The notes below the pieces were generated by a model that had not been told where the DNA came from, made no database searches, and saw only the letters and a list, made by a program, of their open reading frames with translations. A DNA stretch of 64,000 bases from Bacillus sp. FSL H8-0547 (GTDB taxonomy: Bacteria > Bacillota > Bacilli > Bacillales > Bacillaceae), in assembly GCA_038002745.1 (NCBI GenBank), contig JBBODD010000001.1, forward strand, positions 2,976,001 through 3,040,000, given 5' to 3'. Every line of letters begins with the position of its first letter. Position 1 is the first letter of the stretch. A program made the position numbers and the translations under genes. Of this stretch, positions 43,674 through 52,723 are shown one piece after another.

Positions 43674-43982
43674 ATGTACGCAATTATTGAAACTGGTGGC
43701 AAACAAATCAAAGTAGAAGCTGGTCAGGCGATCTACGTTGAAAAGCTTGCTGGTGAGCAAGGTGACACTGTTACTTTTGACCGAGTATTATTTATCGGCG
43801 GAGATGACGTGAAAGTTGGAAGCCCGATCGTTGCTGGTGCGACTGTTACAGCGAAAGTTGAAAAACAGGGCCGCGCTAAAAAGATCACTGTATTCAAATA
43901 CAAGGCTAAGAAAAACTACCGCAAAAAGCAAGGTCATCGTCAGCCATACACGAAACTTGTTATTGATGCAATCAACGCTTAA
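43674..43982 (+). CDS. rplU: Ribosomal protein bL21
   Basis: A 102-residue 50S protein starting [18 protein letters not shown] and ending with the basic [18 protein letters not shown] region. ATG 43674 follows AGGAGGTG; the longer open frame from 43557 covers the structured leader and is not coding. It forms the conserved rplU-prp-rpmA trio. Confidence 0.98.
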   Translation: MYAIIETGGKQIKVEAGQAIYVEKLAGEQGDTVTFDRVLFIGGDDVKVGSPIVAGATVTAKVEKQGRAKKITVFKYKAKKNYRKKQGHRQPYTKLVIDAINA

Positions 43983-43993
43983 GGCTTTTTAAG

Positions 43994-44347
43994 ATGATAA
44001 AAGCAGTCATTAACCGCTCTCGCAGCGGCTTAATTGAATCGTTTACATTATCTGGACATGCCGATTTCGATGTTCACGGCAAGGACATTGTCTGTGCTGG
44101 AGCATCTGCTGTCGCATTCGGCGCTGTTAATGCAGTACATAAATTAACAGGCATAACGCCGATTGTCGAGCAGGGCGGCGACGGAGGATATCTTTCGTTT
44201 CAGCTGCCGCAGGAACTGGAGCAGGATGCAGCCGCCAAGGCACAGCTTCTGCTTGAGGGAATGCTTGTTTCTCTGCAGTCAATTGAACTTAGCTACGGAC
44301 ATTTCATACACATTGTTATAAATAACAACCAGCAGGAGGTGGACTAG
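43994..44347 (+). CDS. prp: Ribosomal-processing cysteine protease Prp
   Basis: A 117-residue protease (YsxB family) that removes the N-terminal extension of bL27. Catalytic His is in [15 protein letters not shown] and Cys in [13 protein letters not shown]. The rpmA product downstream carries the matching cleavage extension, consistent with activity. Confidence 0.95.
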   Translation: MIKAVINRSRSGLIESFTLSGHADFDVHGKDIVCAGASAVAFGAVNAVHKLTGITPIVEQGGDGGYLSFQLPQELEQDAAAKAQLLLEGMLVSLQSIELSYGHFIHIVINNNQQEVD

Positions 44348-44348
44348 A

Positions 44349-44642
44349 ATGTTTTTAACTTTAGATCTTCAGTTCTTCGCTTCTAAAAAAGGAGTAGGTT
44401 CTACTAAGAACGGACGTGATTCAATCTCTAAGCGTCTTGGCGCTAAGAGTGCAGATGGCGAATTCGTAAGCGGTGGTTCTATCCTTTTCCGTCAGCGTGG
44501 TACGAAAATTTATCCAGGTGAAAACGTTGGCCGCGGCGGCGACGACACTCTTTTCGCGAAAGTGGACGGAGTTGTGCGTTTCGAGCGTTTCGGACGTGAC
44601 CGCAAAAAAGTTAGCGTATATCCTGTAGCACAAGAAGCATAA
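44349..44642 (+). CDS. rpmA: Ribosomal protein bL27 with cleavable N-terminal extension
   Basis: A 97-residue 50S protein. The N-terminus [20 protein letters not shown] contains the Firmicutes extension cut by Prp after LQFFA, exposing the mature N-terminus that reaches the peptidyl-transferase centre. The body [20 protein letters not shown] is typical. AGGAGGTG precedes the ATG inside the end of prp. Confidence 0.97.
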   Translation: MFLTLDLQFFASKKGVGSTKNGRDSISKRLGAKSADGEFVSGGSILFRQRGTKIYPGENVGRGGDDTLFAKVDGVVRFERFGRDRKKVSVYPVAQEA

Positions 44643-44652
44643 TTTCTTTAGG

Positions 44653-44681
44653 AAAACTCTAGCCCACGGTTAGAGTTTTTC
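44653..44681 (+). terminator. Terminator after rpmA
   Basis: AAAACTCTA (44653-44661) pairs with TAGAGTTTT (44671-44679), followed by further T residues. Confidence 0.88.
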
Positions 44682-44784
44682 TTTTGTTTAATAAATGCAA
44701 ACGATGGCAGCCTCATTCAATACCCCCCATCTAGCTGATTCCTTCTGCTTTTTTCAAATTGCCCTTATTTTCCCCTGGATTGTT

Positions 44785-44793
44785 TGTTATAAT
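44785..44793 (+). promoter_or_regulatory. Extended -10 promoter of spo0B-obg
   Basis: TGT plus TATAAT (44788-44793) lies 78 bp upstream of spo0B. No good -35 stands at 17 bp. This is the only clear -10 between the rpmA terminator and spo0B. Confidence 0.55.
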
Positions 44794-44870
44794 TTAGTAC
44801 GACATTCAGTTTCCAAGTTGAAACTCCTAGAGAAATGAATAGAGAAAGATAAGGGAGCAGGAGTGCCGAC

Positions 44871-45419
44871 ATGAAAAAAACAAATGAAGAGTGGAATATT
44901 GTCGAGGTGCTGAGTCATTCCCGCCACGACTGGATGAATAAACTTCAGTTACTAAAAGGAAACATAACGCTGAATAAATATGACCGCGTACAGCAGATTA
45001 TTGAAGAAATTGTGATTGAATCCCAGAATGAATCAAAACTCTGCAATCTGAAGATGCTTTCGTTTGCAAGCATGCTGATGACATTTAACTGGCACAGGCA
45101 TCACTATGCCCTCGAATACGAGGTGCTTGGCACTGCGTGTGATTTGTCTGAACTCGATCAGACAGCAACAGAGTGGTGCGGAAAATTCTTTCAGATTCTT
45201 GATGATGCTGCGGACCGCTGCGCTGAAAATCATATGAGCATTACAATAGAAACAGAAGCCAATCAAAGACAAGCCCGGTTCTTTTTTGACTTTAACGGCA
45301 TAATAACAGATAAAGCACTGTTATTAAACTGGCTGAAGGCAAATGAGCAAAGCGGGGTTGAAGTGAAGCACTATGAGCTTTCCCCGAATGAATTGACCGT
45401 TGCGGTTGAACTTGCATAA
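44871..45419 (+). CDS. spo0B: Sporulation initiation phosphotransferase Spo0B
   Basis: A 182-residue histidine phosphotransferase that relays phosphate from Spo0F to Spo0A. The phospho-acceptor His is in [19 protein letters not shown], the helix-bundle signature; the C-terminal half is a degenerate kinase-ATPase-like domain. It precedes obg with 22 bp between, as in B. subtilis, where Obg also affects sporulation. Confidence 0.95.
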   Translation: MKKTNEEWNIVEVLSHSRHDWMNKLQLLKGNITLNKYDRVQQIIEEIVIESQNESKLCNLKMLSFASMLMTFNWHRHHYALEYEVLGTACDLSELDQTATEWCGKFFQILDDAADRCAENHMSITIETEANQRQARFFFDFNGIITDKALLLNWLKANEQSGVEVKHYELSPNELTVAVELA

Positions 45420-45441
45420 TTGGCTTGGACGGAGGATTACC

Positions 45442-46728
45442 ATGTTTATAGATCAGGTGAAGATATATGTGAAAGGCGGAGACGGGGGCAATGGCCTTGT
45501 CGCGTTCCGCAGAGAAAAATACGTACCGAAGGGCGGACCTGCAGGCGGAGACGGCGGTAAAGGCGCAGATGTCATTTTCCAGGTGGAAGAAGGACTGCGC
45601 ACACTGATGGATTTCCGCTATCAGCGCCACTTTAAAGCAGACCGCGGACAGCACGGCATGTCCAAAAACCAGCACGGGCGAAATGCGGAGGCGATGATTG
45701 TCAAAGTTCCGCCGGGTACCGTTGTGATGGAAGAAGAAACAAGAACGGTTATTGCTGATTTAACAGAGCACGGCCAGCAGGCTGTTATTGCAAAAGGCGG
45801 ACGCGGAGGACGCGGAAACAGCCGTTTTGCCACTCCTGCAAACCCGGCACCGGAGCTTTCTGAAAACGGTGAGCCTGGTCAGGAGCGAAACATCATCATG
45901 GAGCTTAAGCTTCTTGCAGATGTAGGACTTGTCGGTTTTCCGAGCGTAGGAAAATCAACGCTTCTTTCTGTTGTCAGTTCCGCAAAACCGAAAATTGCAG
46001 AATACCACTTTACAACGCTTGTTCCAAACCTTGGAGTGGTTGAAACGGGCGATGGCCGAAGCTTCGTCATGGCAGATCTTCCGGGTCTGATCGAAGGGGC
46101 GCATGAAGGTGTCGGACTTGGCCACCAGTTCCTCCGCCACATCGAGCGTACACGCGTCATTGTGCATGTGATCGACATGTCGAGCGGCGAAGGCCGCGAT
46201 CCTTATGAGGATTATCTGACAATCAATGCGGAGCTAAAGGAATACAACCTGCGTCTGACTGAAAGACCGCAGATTATTGTAGCCAACAAAATGGACATGC
46301 CTGAGTCAGAAGAAAATCTGAAAATCTTCAAAGAGAAGCTTGAGGACGACCTTCCGATTTTCCCTGTTTCAGCCATTACCCGCGAAGGTGTGCGCGAACT
46401 GCTTTATGAAGTGATGAATACGATTGAGAAGACGCCTGAGTTCCCTCTTTATGAGGAAGAGGATCTGTCTGATCACCGCGTCCTTTATAAATTCGATAAA
46501 GAGGCAGCGGAGTTTGAAATCAACCGTGACAGCGACGGTACGTTCAACGTAACAGGAGAGAAAGTCGAATATCTCTTCAAAATGACAAACTTCCAGCGCG
46601 AAGAATCAATCCGCCGCTTTGCAAGACAGCTTCGCGGACTTGGTGTCGATGAAGCCCTGCGTCAGCGCGGAGCGAAAGACGGCGATATTGTTCGTCTGCT
46701 TGATTTTGAATTTGAATTTGTTGAATAG
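45442..46728 (+). CDS. obg: Obg/CgtA GTPase
   Basis: A 428-residue essential ribosome-assembly and stress GTPase. It has an Obg glycine-rich fold ([36 protein letters not shown]), G1 [12 protein letters not shown]3 [13 protein letters not shown]4 NKMDMPE, and an OCT-type C-terminal domain. ATG 45442 lies after GGAGGA; the open frame from 45400 overlaps spo0B and lacks a site. Confidence 0.97.
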   Translation: MFIDQVKIYVKGGDGGNGLVAFRREKYVPKGGPAGGDGGKGADVIFQVEEGLRTLMDFRYQRHFKADRGQHGMSKNQHGRNAEAMIVKVPPGTVVMEEETRTVIADLTEHGQQAVIAKGGRGGRGNSRFATPANPAPELSENGEPGQERNIIMELKLLADVGLVGFPSVGKSTLLSVVSSAKPKIAEYHFTTLVPNLGVVETGDGRSFVMADLPGLIEGAHEGVGLGHQFLRHIERTRVIVHVIDMSSGEGRDPYEDYLTINAELKEYNLRLTERPQIIVANKMDMPESEENLKIFKEKLEDDLPIFPVSAITREGVRELLYEVMNTIEKTPEFPLYEEEDLSDHRVLYKFDKEAAEFEINRDSDGTFNVTGEKVEYLFKMTNFQREESIRRFARQLRGLGVDEALRQRGAKDGDIVRLLDFEFEFVE

Positions 46729-46733
46729 TCATG

Positions 46734-46764
46734 AAAGAAGAGCGATTGCCTGCTCTTCTTTTTT
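46734..46764 (+). terminator. Terminator after obg
   Basis: AAAGAAGAGC pairs with GCTCTTCTTT around a short loop, followed by T residues, directly after the obg stop. Confidence 0.85.
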
Positions 46765-46803
46765 CAAAAGGAAAAAAGTGCAGTTTTCATAAAGGAGAAG
46801 GTC

Positions 46804-47247
46804 ATGAAAGAAGAAACCTTTTTTTTAGTAAGAGAAGATGTTCTGCCGGAAGCGATGAGAAAAACACTTGAAGTGAAGCAGCTCATTGAGCGGAAGAAAG
46901 CGGAATCGGTTGCAGAAGCTGTTCAGCGCGTTGATATGAGCAGAAGCGCCTATTATAAATACCGAGATGCCGTTTTTCCGTTTCACACCATGGTGAATGA
47001 ACGGATTATCACACTTTTTTTCCATCTTGAGGACCGTTCCGGTACATTGTCCCAGCTGCTTGCAGTTGTCGCATCGGCAGGGTGCAATGTTCTGACGATT
47101 CACCAGACCATTCCTCTTCAGGGGAGGGCAAACGTCACGCTGTCCCTGAACACCAATGGAATGAAAGAAGATATAAACAGTGTCATGGCAAAGCTTAAAC
47201 GGCTTGAATTTGTGGAGAAAGTAGAGATATTAGGATCTGGAGCTTAG
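46804..47247 (+). CDS. pheB: PheB-like ACT-domain protein
   Basis: A 147-residue protein: N-terminal helix-turn-helix-like part ([20 protein letters not shown]) and C-terminal ACT domain ([39 protein letters not shown]). It precedes pheA by 19 bp and is presumed to help regulate phenylalanine metabolism by binding an amino acid. Molecular role is not established. Confidence 0.92.
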   Translation: MKEETFFLVREDVLPEAMRKTLEVKQLIERKKAESVAEAVQRVDMSRSAYYKYRDAVFPFHTMVNERIITLFFHLEDRSGTLSQLLAVVASAGCNVLTIHQTIPLQGRANVTLSLNTNGMKEDINSVMAKLKRLEFVEKVEILGSGA

Positions 47248-47266
47248 CGAGGAGAGGATTACAAGT

Positions 47267-48124
47267 ATGTCTTTTAAGGTTGGCTATTTAGGGCCTGCAG
47301 CTACGTTTACCCATCTTGCAGTGACGAAATATTTTGAAGATGAAGCAGAGCAGATACCGTTTTTGAATATACCCAAATGCATAGATGCCGTTGCGGCTGG
47401 TGAAATTGATGTCGCGGTCGTTCCGCTTGAGAACGCTCTTGAAGGATCTGTTAACTTAACAGTGGATTACCTCGTGCATGAACAGCCGCTGCCGATTGTA
47501 GGGGAGATTGTTGCGCCGATTCAGCAGCATCTATTAGTGCATCCTGAAAGAGAACATTGCTGGGAAGAGACGGAGAAAGTATACTCCCACTCCCACGCCA
47601 TTGCCCAGTGCCATAAATTCCTGCACCGGGAGCTTCCGGATGCAGCCTACGAAAATGCCGCCTCAACCGGTGCTGCTGCAAAATACATACAGGAACATCC
47701 TGAAGAAAAGGTTGCGGCCATCGCAAATGAGCTGGCAGCTAAAGAATACGGGCTGAAAATGGTCAGAAGGGATATTCATGATTACCCCCATAACCATACG
47801 CGCTTTGCCGTGCTTCATCCCGACAAGTCAGGATCCTTCAGAACAAATTTAAGAAAAGTAACTGACCGGACCACCCTGATGATTACCCTGCCATCCGATC
47901 AGTCAGGAGCCCTGCATCAGGTGCTCTCTGCGTTTTCATGGAGAAAGCTCAATCTCTCAAAGATTGAGTCGCGGCCGATGAAAACCGGTCTCGGCAATTA
48001 CTTTTTTATCGTGGACATTGATATGAAGTTAGATGAAGTCCTTATCCCGGGTGCAACGGCAGAGCTTGAAGCCCTTGGCTGCGGAGTCAGGATTTTAGGG
48101 ACATACTCGGCTTATGCCATTTAG
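47267..48124 (+). CDS. pheA: Prephenate dehydratase
   Basis: A 285-residue monofunctional enzyme converting prephenate to phenylpyruvate. The catalytic domain begins VGYLGPAATFTHLAV, with VVPLENALEGSVNLTVDYLV and the phenylalanine-synthesis motif HNHTRFAVLHPD. A C-terminal ACT domain (SGALHQVLSAFSWRKLNLSK, ESRPMKTGLGNYFF) provides feedback inhibition by phenylalanine. Confidence 0.96.
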   Translation: MSFKVGYLGPAATFTHLAVTKYFEDEAEQIPFLNIPKCIDAVAAGEIDVAVVPLENALEGSVNLTVDYLVHEQPLPIVGEIVAPIQQHLLVHPEREHCWEETEKVYSHSHAIAQCHKFLHRELPDAAYENAASTGAAAKYIQEHPEEKVAAIANELAAKEYGLKMVRRDIHDYPHNHTRFAVLHPDKSGSFRTNLRKVTDRTTLMITLPSDQSGALHQVLSAFSWRKLNLSKIESRPMKTGLGNYFFIVDIDMKLDEVLIPGATAELEALGCGVRILGTYSAYAI

Positions 48125-48150
48125 ATAGAAAACGGCTATTAGCCATAAAG

Positions 48151-48194
48151 AAGACAGGCAGGATTCCAGATTTGGATCCTGCCTGTCTTTTTTG
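48151..48194 (+). terminator. Strong terminator after pheA
   Basis: AAGACAGGCAGGAT and ATCCTGCCTGTCTT form a 14-bp stem with short inner pairing, followed by six T residues. Confidence 0.95.
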
Positions 48195-48258
48195 TCGTGA
48201 TTAAAGGATTTTAGTAGCACTCAGCAGAGTAGCACCCAGAAATCAAAGCAAAGCTTCT

Positions 48259-48535
48259 CCGAAGTGGCAGCACTCGGGCGAGTAATGCCACAACGCAATA
48301 TAAAAGTTGTACCGAAGTGGCACCATTAGGGTGAGAAGCGCCACAACTGATTGGAAAAGTCACGCCGAAGTGGCAGCACTCGGGCGAGTAATGCCACAAC
48401 GCAATATAAAAGTTGTACCGAAGTGGCACCATTAGGGTGAGAAGCGCCACAACTCATTGGAAAAATCGCGCCGAAGTGGCAGCACTCGGGCGAATAATGC
48501 CACAACTCAACAAAAAGTTGCGCCGAAAAGGCAAC
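48259..48535 (+). repeat. Tandem array of 53-bp hairpin repeats
   Basis: CCGAAGTGGCA-type units begin at 48259, 48312, 48365, 48418, 48471 and (degenerate) 48523, so the period is 53 bp. Two alternating types occur: one with GTGGCAGCACTCGGGCGAGT, which folds as GTGGCA/TGCCAC enclosing ACTCG/CGAGT, and one with GTGGCACCATTAGGGTGAG closed by GCGCCAC. The 106-bp dimer is nearly identical between the first and second copies. The array fills the space between convergent pheA and niaR. Frames that run through it are artefacts of the repeats. Confidence 0.9.
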
Positions 48536-48537
48536 AC

Positions 48538-49074
48538 TCAATCATCCTCATCCACCAAAAATCCTTCAGCTTTAAGTGCAGCACATGCTTCATCTATTTT
48601 TTCCTGCCTGTCTGCTGCCAGGGTGTGAAGGTGGAGACCTTCTGTCAGCTGTGATAAGTAGGCGGCGTTGCGGTCTTCAATTTTTTTGATGAAATCTTTG
48701 ACTTCCTTGCGGTTGCTGACCATGATGGAGGCTGTCAGTTCCCCGTAGACAGGATGTTCGATTATTACATCCCTGACCGTTACCCCGTGGTCCACAATCA
48801 GGTTCAGCTCTTCTTCTGTTGCTTCAGGGCCATGGCTGCTTGCGATGATCCGCTTGTAAACAGGCAGCTCTTCTTTATCCTGCATGACATACACATAGCC
48901 CTGACTTGTCGCAAGAATGGGTTCATTTTGAGCTTTCAGAAGGGAGATATCCTGCACAATGACCTGTCTGCTCACATTTGTCCGCTGCGCAATCTCGCTC
49001 CCCTTCAGCGGTTCGTCCGCTTCCTTCAGCCAGTTAAGGATCACATTTCTTCTTTCATTACCCGGAATTTTCAT
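48538..49074 (-). CDS. niaR: NiaR (YrxA) transcriptional repressor of NAD synthesis
   Basis: A 178-residue repressor: N-terminal winged helix (NERRNVILNWLKEADEPLKG, IAQRTNVSRQVIVQDISLL) and C-terminal 3H domain with three metal-binding histidines (SSHGPEATEE, NLIVDHGVTVRDVIIEHPVY, LTEGLHLHTLAA) that senses nicotinic acid. It lies 6 bp downstream of nifS on the minus strand. A matching operator lies in the nifS/nadB intergenic region. Confidence 0.94.
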   Translation of the reverse strand: MKIPGNERRNVILNWLKEADEPLKGSEIAQRTNVSRQVIVQDISLLKAQNEPILATSQGYVYVMQDKEELPVYKRIIASSHGPEATEEELNLIVDHGVTVRDVIIEHPVYGELTASIMVSNRKEVKDFIKKIEDRNAAYLSQLTEGLHLHTLAADRQEKIDEACAALKAEGFLVDEDD

Positions 49075-49080
49075 TCTTTC

Positions 49081-50223
49081 TTACGTCCTTTCTGCCTGTC
49101 TTTCGCTGAGCGTCCGGCCGATAATGCCGGCCATTTTTTTCAGATCTTCAGCCGTGGTGTATTTACCTGTTGAGATCCTGATGTACTGCAGGGCAGCCTG
49201 AGGTGACAAGCCAATGGAAAGAAGAGATCTGGAAGGCTCCTGCATGCCGATTTGACAGGCCGTTCCTGTTGAAATGGCGACACCTCTCCGGTTGCTCTCA
49301 AGCAGCATATACTGCCCTTCGATTCCTTTTATGTGAAGGCCGATAATCGACGGCACCTGATCTGAGCTGTGCTGGTTGATGATGTGCACATGCTCTTTAA
49401 AGGGCTTCAGCATCTCGAAAAAAACGTCCCGCAATTCACTGAGCCTTAAAGATTCAGATTCCATATCCGAACACGCCTGTTCAGCTGCAGTTGCAAATGC
49501 TGCAATCCCTGGAACGTTTACGGTGCCCGCCCGGAATCCATTTTCGTGTGTTCCCCCGTGGATGTATGGATTAAAAACATGCCGCGGATTTAAATATAAA
49601 CAGCCGACCCCTTTTGGCCCGTAAATCTTATGGCTTGAAAGAGACACTGCATCAAGTCCCCACTCATCAGCCTTAAGAGAGACCTTCCCGAACGACTGAA
49701 CACAGTCACTGTGAAAATAAACCGGCTGCATTAAAAGCCACTGGCCGATCTCCTGCAGATTCTGTATACAGCCTATTTCCGAATTTACGTGCTGAACGGT
49801 CACCAGTGCGGTGTTTTCGCGAACTGCTTCTTTAATACTGTCCACATGTAGTTTACCATGATTGTCCGGCATTAAAAATGTTACCTCATAGCCTTTTCCC
49901 TGTAAAAACGTCAAGTAGTTATAGATCGACGAATGCTCTAATGCGGATGCAATGATGTGGTTTTTTCCCTCCGCATTCGCCAAAAGAGTGTCAACAGCAA
50001 GCACATTTGACTCGCTGCCGCCTGATGTAAAGCAAATTCCCTTAGCCGTACCGCCTATAAGACCTGCAAGTTTTCTCCGGCATGCCTCAAGCAATGAACC
50101 CGCAAGATCTCCTTCATCATGAAGACTGTTGCTGTTGGCAAACGCCTTCCTGGACGCTTCAGAAAATACATGAAGAGCCTCTTCACTAAGCGGAGCTGCT
50201 GCTGCGTAATCAAGATAGATCAT
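49081..50223 (-). CDS. nifS: Cysteine desulfurase NifS-like, partner of NAD synthesis
   Basis: A 380-residue PLP enzyme that supplies sulfur for the Fe-S cluster of NadA. It has the phosphate-loop ICFTSGGSESNVLA, the lysine motif VSLSSHKIYGPKGVGCLYL, and the HENGFRAGTVNVPG region. It starts at ATG 50223 after GGAGGAGAG; the longer frame from 50256 lacks a site. Divergent from nadB and co-regulated through the shared operator. Confidence 0.93.
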   Translation of the reverse strand: MIYLDYAAAAPLSEEALHVFSEASRKAFANSNSLHDEGDLAGSLLEACRRKLAGLIGGTAKGICFTSGGSESNVLAVDTLLANAEGKNHIIASALEHSSIYNYLTFLQGKGYEVTFLMPDNHGKLHVDSIKEAVRENTALVTVQHVNSEIGCIQNLQEIGQWLLMQPVYFHSDCVQSFGKVSLKADEWGLDAVSLSSHKIYGPKGVGCLYLNPRHVFNPYIHGGTHENGFRAGTVNVPGIAAFATAAEQACSDMESESLRLSELRDVFFEMLKPFKEHVHIINQHSSDQVPSIIGLHIKGIEGQYMLLESNRRGVAISTGTACQIGMQEPSRSLLSIGLSPQAALQYIRISTGKYTTAEDLKKMAGIIGRTLSERQAERT

Positions 50224-50249
50224 CCCATTCTCTCCTCCAAAAAAATCTC

Positions 50250-50277
50250 TTGTCATTAGTTTAGTTTTGTGTAAATA
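50250..50277 (+). promoter_or_regulatory. nadB promoter, overlapping the divergent nifS promoter
   Basis: Plus strand: TTGTCA (50250-50255), 16 bp, TAAATA (50272-50277). Minus strand: TTGACA (complement of 50282-50287) with TAAACT about 18 bp on. The NiaR operator overlaps the nifS -35 and abuts the nadB -10, so one repressor can shut off both directions. Confidence 0.62.
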
Positions 50278-50297
50278 TAGGTGTCAAGACACTTGTA
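50278..50297 (+). promoter_or_regulatory. NiaR operator between nifS and nadB
   Basis: The 20-bp near-palindrome TAGGTGTCAAGACACTTGTA has perfect GGTGTC..GACAC half-sites and matches the known NiaR/YrxA box of Bacillus. Binding of NiaR with nicotinic acid would repress nadBCA and nifS-niaR. Confidence 0.88.
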
Positions 50298-50316
50298 AAG
50301 AATGGGGGTTATTTTT

Positions 50317-51891
50317 TTGCCTCAAACGGATGTATTAATCATTGGAAGCGGCATCGCAGCTTTATCTGCAGCCTGTCAGCTGCAAAAAACGAAAAAAGTG
50401 ACCATCCTGACCAAAGGGGCGAAAGTCAGCAGCAATTCGATGCTTGCTCAAGGCGGGATTGCTGCCGCCATTCGTGCGAATGACAGCTTCAAGAATCATG
50501 CCGAGGATACGCTTAATGCCGGTCATTTTCATAATGATGATGAAGCTGTTGAGCTGCTTGTCAGGCAGGGAGCAAAAGACGTTCTTTCACTGGCAGAAAA
50601 CGGGCTTCCTTTTGACAGGGACAGCAGAGGCGAGCTCCTACTTGGCATGGAAGGCGCTCACAGCTTCAGCCGAATTCTCCATGCAGGAGGAGATGCCACA
50701 GGAAGAGCGATGATGCGGTTTCTTTTGTCCTGCCTGAATGAAAACACGGTCATTCATGAAAACGAGATGGTGCTTGAATTGATTGTGGAAAACGGAGTAT
50801 GCCTCGGTGCCGTTTCAAGATCTCAGAACGGACTTGTAAACACGCATACTGCCCAGCATACAATTCTTGCGACAGGCGGCTGCGGAAAGCTGTATCAGCA
50901 CTCGTCCAATGCTGACGGCATTACAGGAGACGGCCTTGCACTTGCATACAGAGCAGGCGCGGTGCTTGCGGATATGGAATTTACCCAGTTTCACCCGACG
51001 ATGCTGCTTGCAGGCGGCGGGTGTGCCGGACTGATCTCTGAGGCAGTAAGAGGGGAAGGGGCCTTTCTTCAAAATGATTTGGGCGAACGGATCATGGAAG
51101 GCATCCATCCTCTTAAAGACCTTGCGCCGAGAGACATCGTTGCACGCGTTATCTTTTCGCAGATCAAAAAGGGGCGGAGCGTTTATCTGAACATCCTGCC
51201 GGTTTCAAGCTTTGAAGAACGGTTTCCGACCATTACGGCTATGTGCAGGAAATATAACATAGCGATTGAAAACGGACTGCTCCCGGTTGCGCCGGGCATG
51301 CATTTTTTAATGGGCGGCATCAAGACCGATCTGCATGGCCGGACATCTGTCAGCAGGCTTTATGCTGCAGGAGAAACGGCGTGCACGGGGGTTCATGGAG
51401 CAAACAGGCTGGCGAGCAACTCCCTGCTTGAAGGCCTGGTCTTCGGAAAGCGTCTGGCAAACAAGATACAGAGCATCCAGGAAACAGTTGATCTAAAAGG
51501 ATCGGATGCACAAGTATTCTCATATCCTGCAGATATCGATTTGCCGGAACAGGAAGACATTCAGCAGGTGATGACCGCATATGCGGGAATTGAACGGACT
51601 GAGAAAGATCTTGCGAAAGCATTGCACTGGTTTGAAAAATGGCTGAAGCCGTATTGGGCTATTAATGTGAAAGACCTCACAAATGATAGTGCTGAACGTC
51701 TTAATATGATGACCTCAGGCTGGCTGATTGTATCGGCTGCTCTTCAGAGGACCGAAAGCAGAGGAGGTCACTGCCGATTGGATTTTCCAGGATCAAACGA
51801 TGCATTCTGGCTGAAAAAACAAATTCTTCTTTCGAAAAAAGGGTGCAGCTATCAACAACATTCAGAGGTGAAGATCATTGAATTTACTTAA
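50317..51891 (+). CDS. nadB: L-aspartate oxidase
   Basis: FAD enzyme oxidising aspartate to iminoaspartate, first step of de novo NAD synthesis. About 524 residues. The dinucleotide-binding start is TDVLIIGSGIAALSAACQL; SNSMLAQGGIAAA follows, and the active-site region GVHGANRLASNSLLEGLVFG is diagnostic. I prefer TTG 50317, about 7 bp after GGGGG; ATG 50302 lies very close to the expected transcription start. It overlaps nadC by 14 bp. Confidence 0.94.
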   Translation: MPQTDVLIIGSGIAALSAACQLQKTKKVTILTKGAKVSSNSMLAQGGIAAAIRANDSFKNHAEDTLNAGHFHNDDEAVELLVRQGAKDVLSLAENGLPFDRDSRGELLLGMEGAHSFSRILHAGGDATGRAMMRFLLSCLNENTVIHENEMVLELIVENGVCLGAVSRSQNGLVNTHTAQHTILATGGCGKLYQHSSNADGITGDGLALAYRAGAVLADMEFTQFHPTMLLAGGGCAGLISEAVRGEGAFLQNDLGERIMEGIHPLKDLAPRDIVARVIFSQIKKGRSVYLNILPVSSFEERFPTITAMCRKYNIAIENGLLPVAPGMHFLMGGIKTDLHGRTSVSRLYAAGETACTGVHGANRLASNSLLEGLVFGKRLANKIQSIQETVDLKGSDAQVFSYPADIDLPEQEDIQQVMTAYAGIERTEKDLAKALHWFEKWLKPYWAINVKDLTNDSAERLNMMTSGWLIVSAALQRTESRGGHCRLDFPGSNDAFWLKKQILLSKKGCSYQQHSEVKIIEFT

Positions 51892-52708
51892 ATTAAAAAA
51901 GCAGCTGGAAAGTTTTTTTACAGAAGACATCGGAGACTTTGATGCAACGAGCACGTTCATTTTTTCGGAAGGACAGACAGGTACTGCTGTTATCCGTGCA
52001 AAGGAAGATGGTATTTTCGCCGGTGAAGAAGTGCTGAAAGCCGGATATGCCGTTTTAGACCCGCGGGTTAACGTCCAGGTTCTGAAACGGGACGGAGAGG
52101 CCATTTACAGGGGGGAAAAGGCGGCTGTCATGACCGGGCCGATTGCATCCATCTTGACAGGAGAGCGAGTCGTGCTGAATCTTCTGCAACGGATGAGCGG
52201 AATTGCAACTCTGACCAATCAGGCGGTAAAGCTGCTGAATTCAGATCATACGAAAATCTGCGATACAAGAAAAACGACTCCGGGCCTCAGAATGATTGAA
52301 AAATATGCTGTCAGGTGCGGAGGAGGGTACAACCACAGATTTGGACTGTATGACGGCATCATGCTGAAAGATAACCATATCGCAAGCGCGGGCTCGATTG
52401 CTGAAGCGGTTCAAAAAGCAAGAGCGAAAGCAGGGCATATGATCAAAATTGAGGTTGAGATTGAAACGGAGCAGCAGCTGCACGAGGCCATCGCGGCACG
52501 CGCAGATATTATTATGTTTGATAACCGGACCCCGATTGAAGCGGCAGCTTTTGCAGCCATCACACCAGACTCCATTATTACTGAAGCATCAGGGGGCATT
52601 ACGCTTGAAAATTTAGCAGATTACGGGCGCACGGGAGTGGACTATGTTTCACTAGGTATGCTGACTCATTCCGCAAAGGCGCTTGATTTGAGCATGAATG
52701 TAGAATAG
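51878..52708 (+). CDS. nadC: Quinolinate phosphoribosyltransferase (decarboxylating)
   Basis: A 276-residue enzyme making nicotinate mononucleotide from quinolinate and PRPP. Motifs: FFTEDIGDFDATS, DTRKTTPGLRMIEKYAVRCG, MLKDNHIASAG and the phosphate-binding SGGITLENLADYGRTGVDYV. Start is TTG 51878, inside the end of nadB. Confidence 0.96.
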   Translation: MNLLKLKKQLESFFTEDIGDFDATSTFIFSEGQTGTAVIRAKEDGIFAGEEVLKAGYAVLDPRVNVQVLKRDGEAIYRGEKAAVMTGPIASILTGERVVLNLLQRMSGIATLTNQAVKLLNSDHTKICDTRKTTPGLRMIEKYAVRCGGGYNHRFGLYDGIMLKDNHIASAGSIAEAVQKARAKAGHMIKIEVEIETEQQLHEAIAARADIIMFDNRTPIEAAAFAAITPDSIITEASGGITLENLADYGRTGVDYVSLGMLTHSAKALDLSMNVE

Positions 52709-52723
52709 AAGGGGGAACGTGAC

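Noticed and set aside
48259-48535. CRISPR array
   Set aside because: The units are contiguous 53-bp repeats without unique spacers, and no cas genes are present.
48211-48541. Repeat-containing frames around 48.2-48.6 kb
   Set aside because: They translate the 53-bp hairpin array; no start site or family resemblance, and they overlap the 3' end of niaR.
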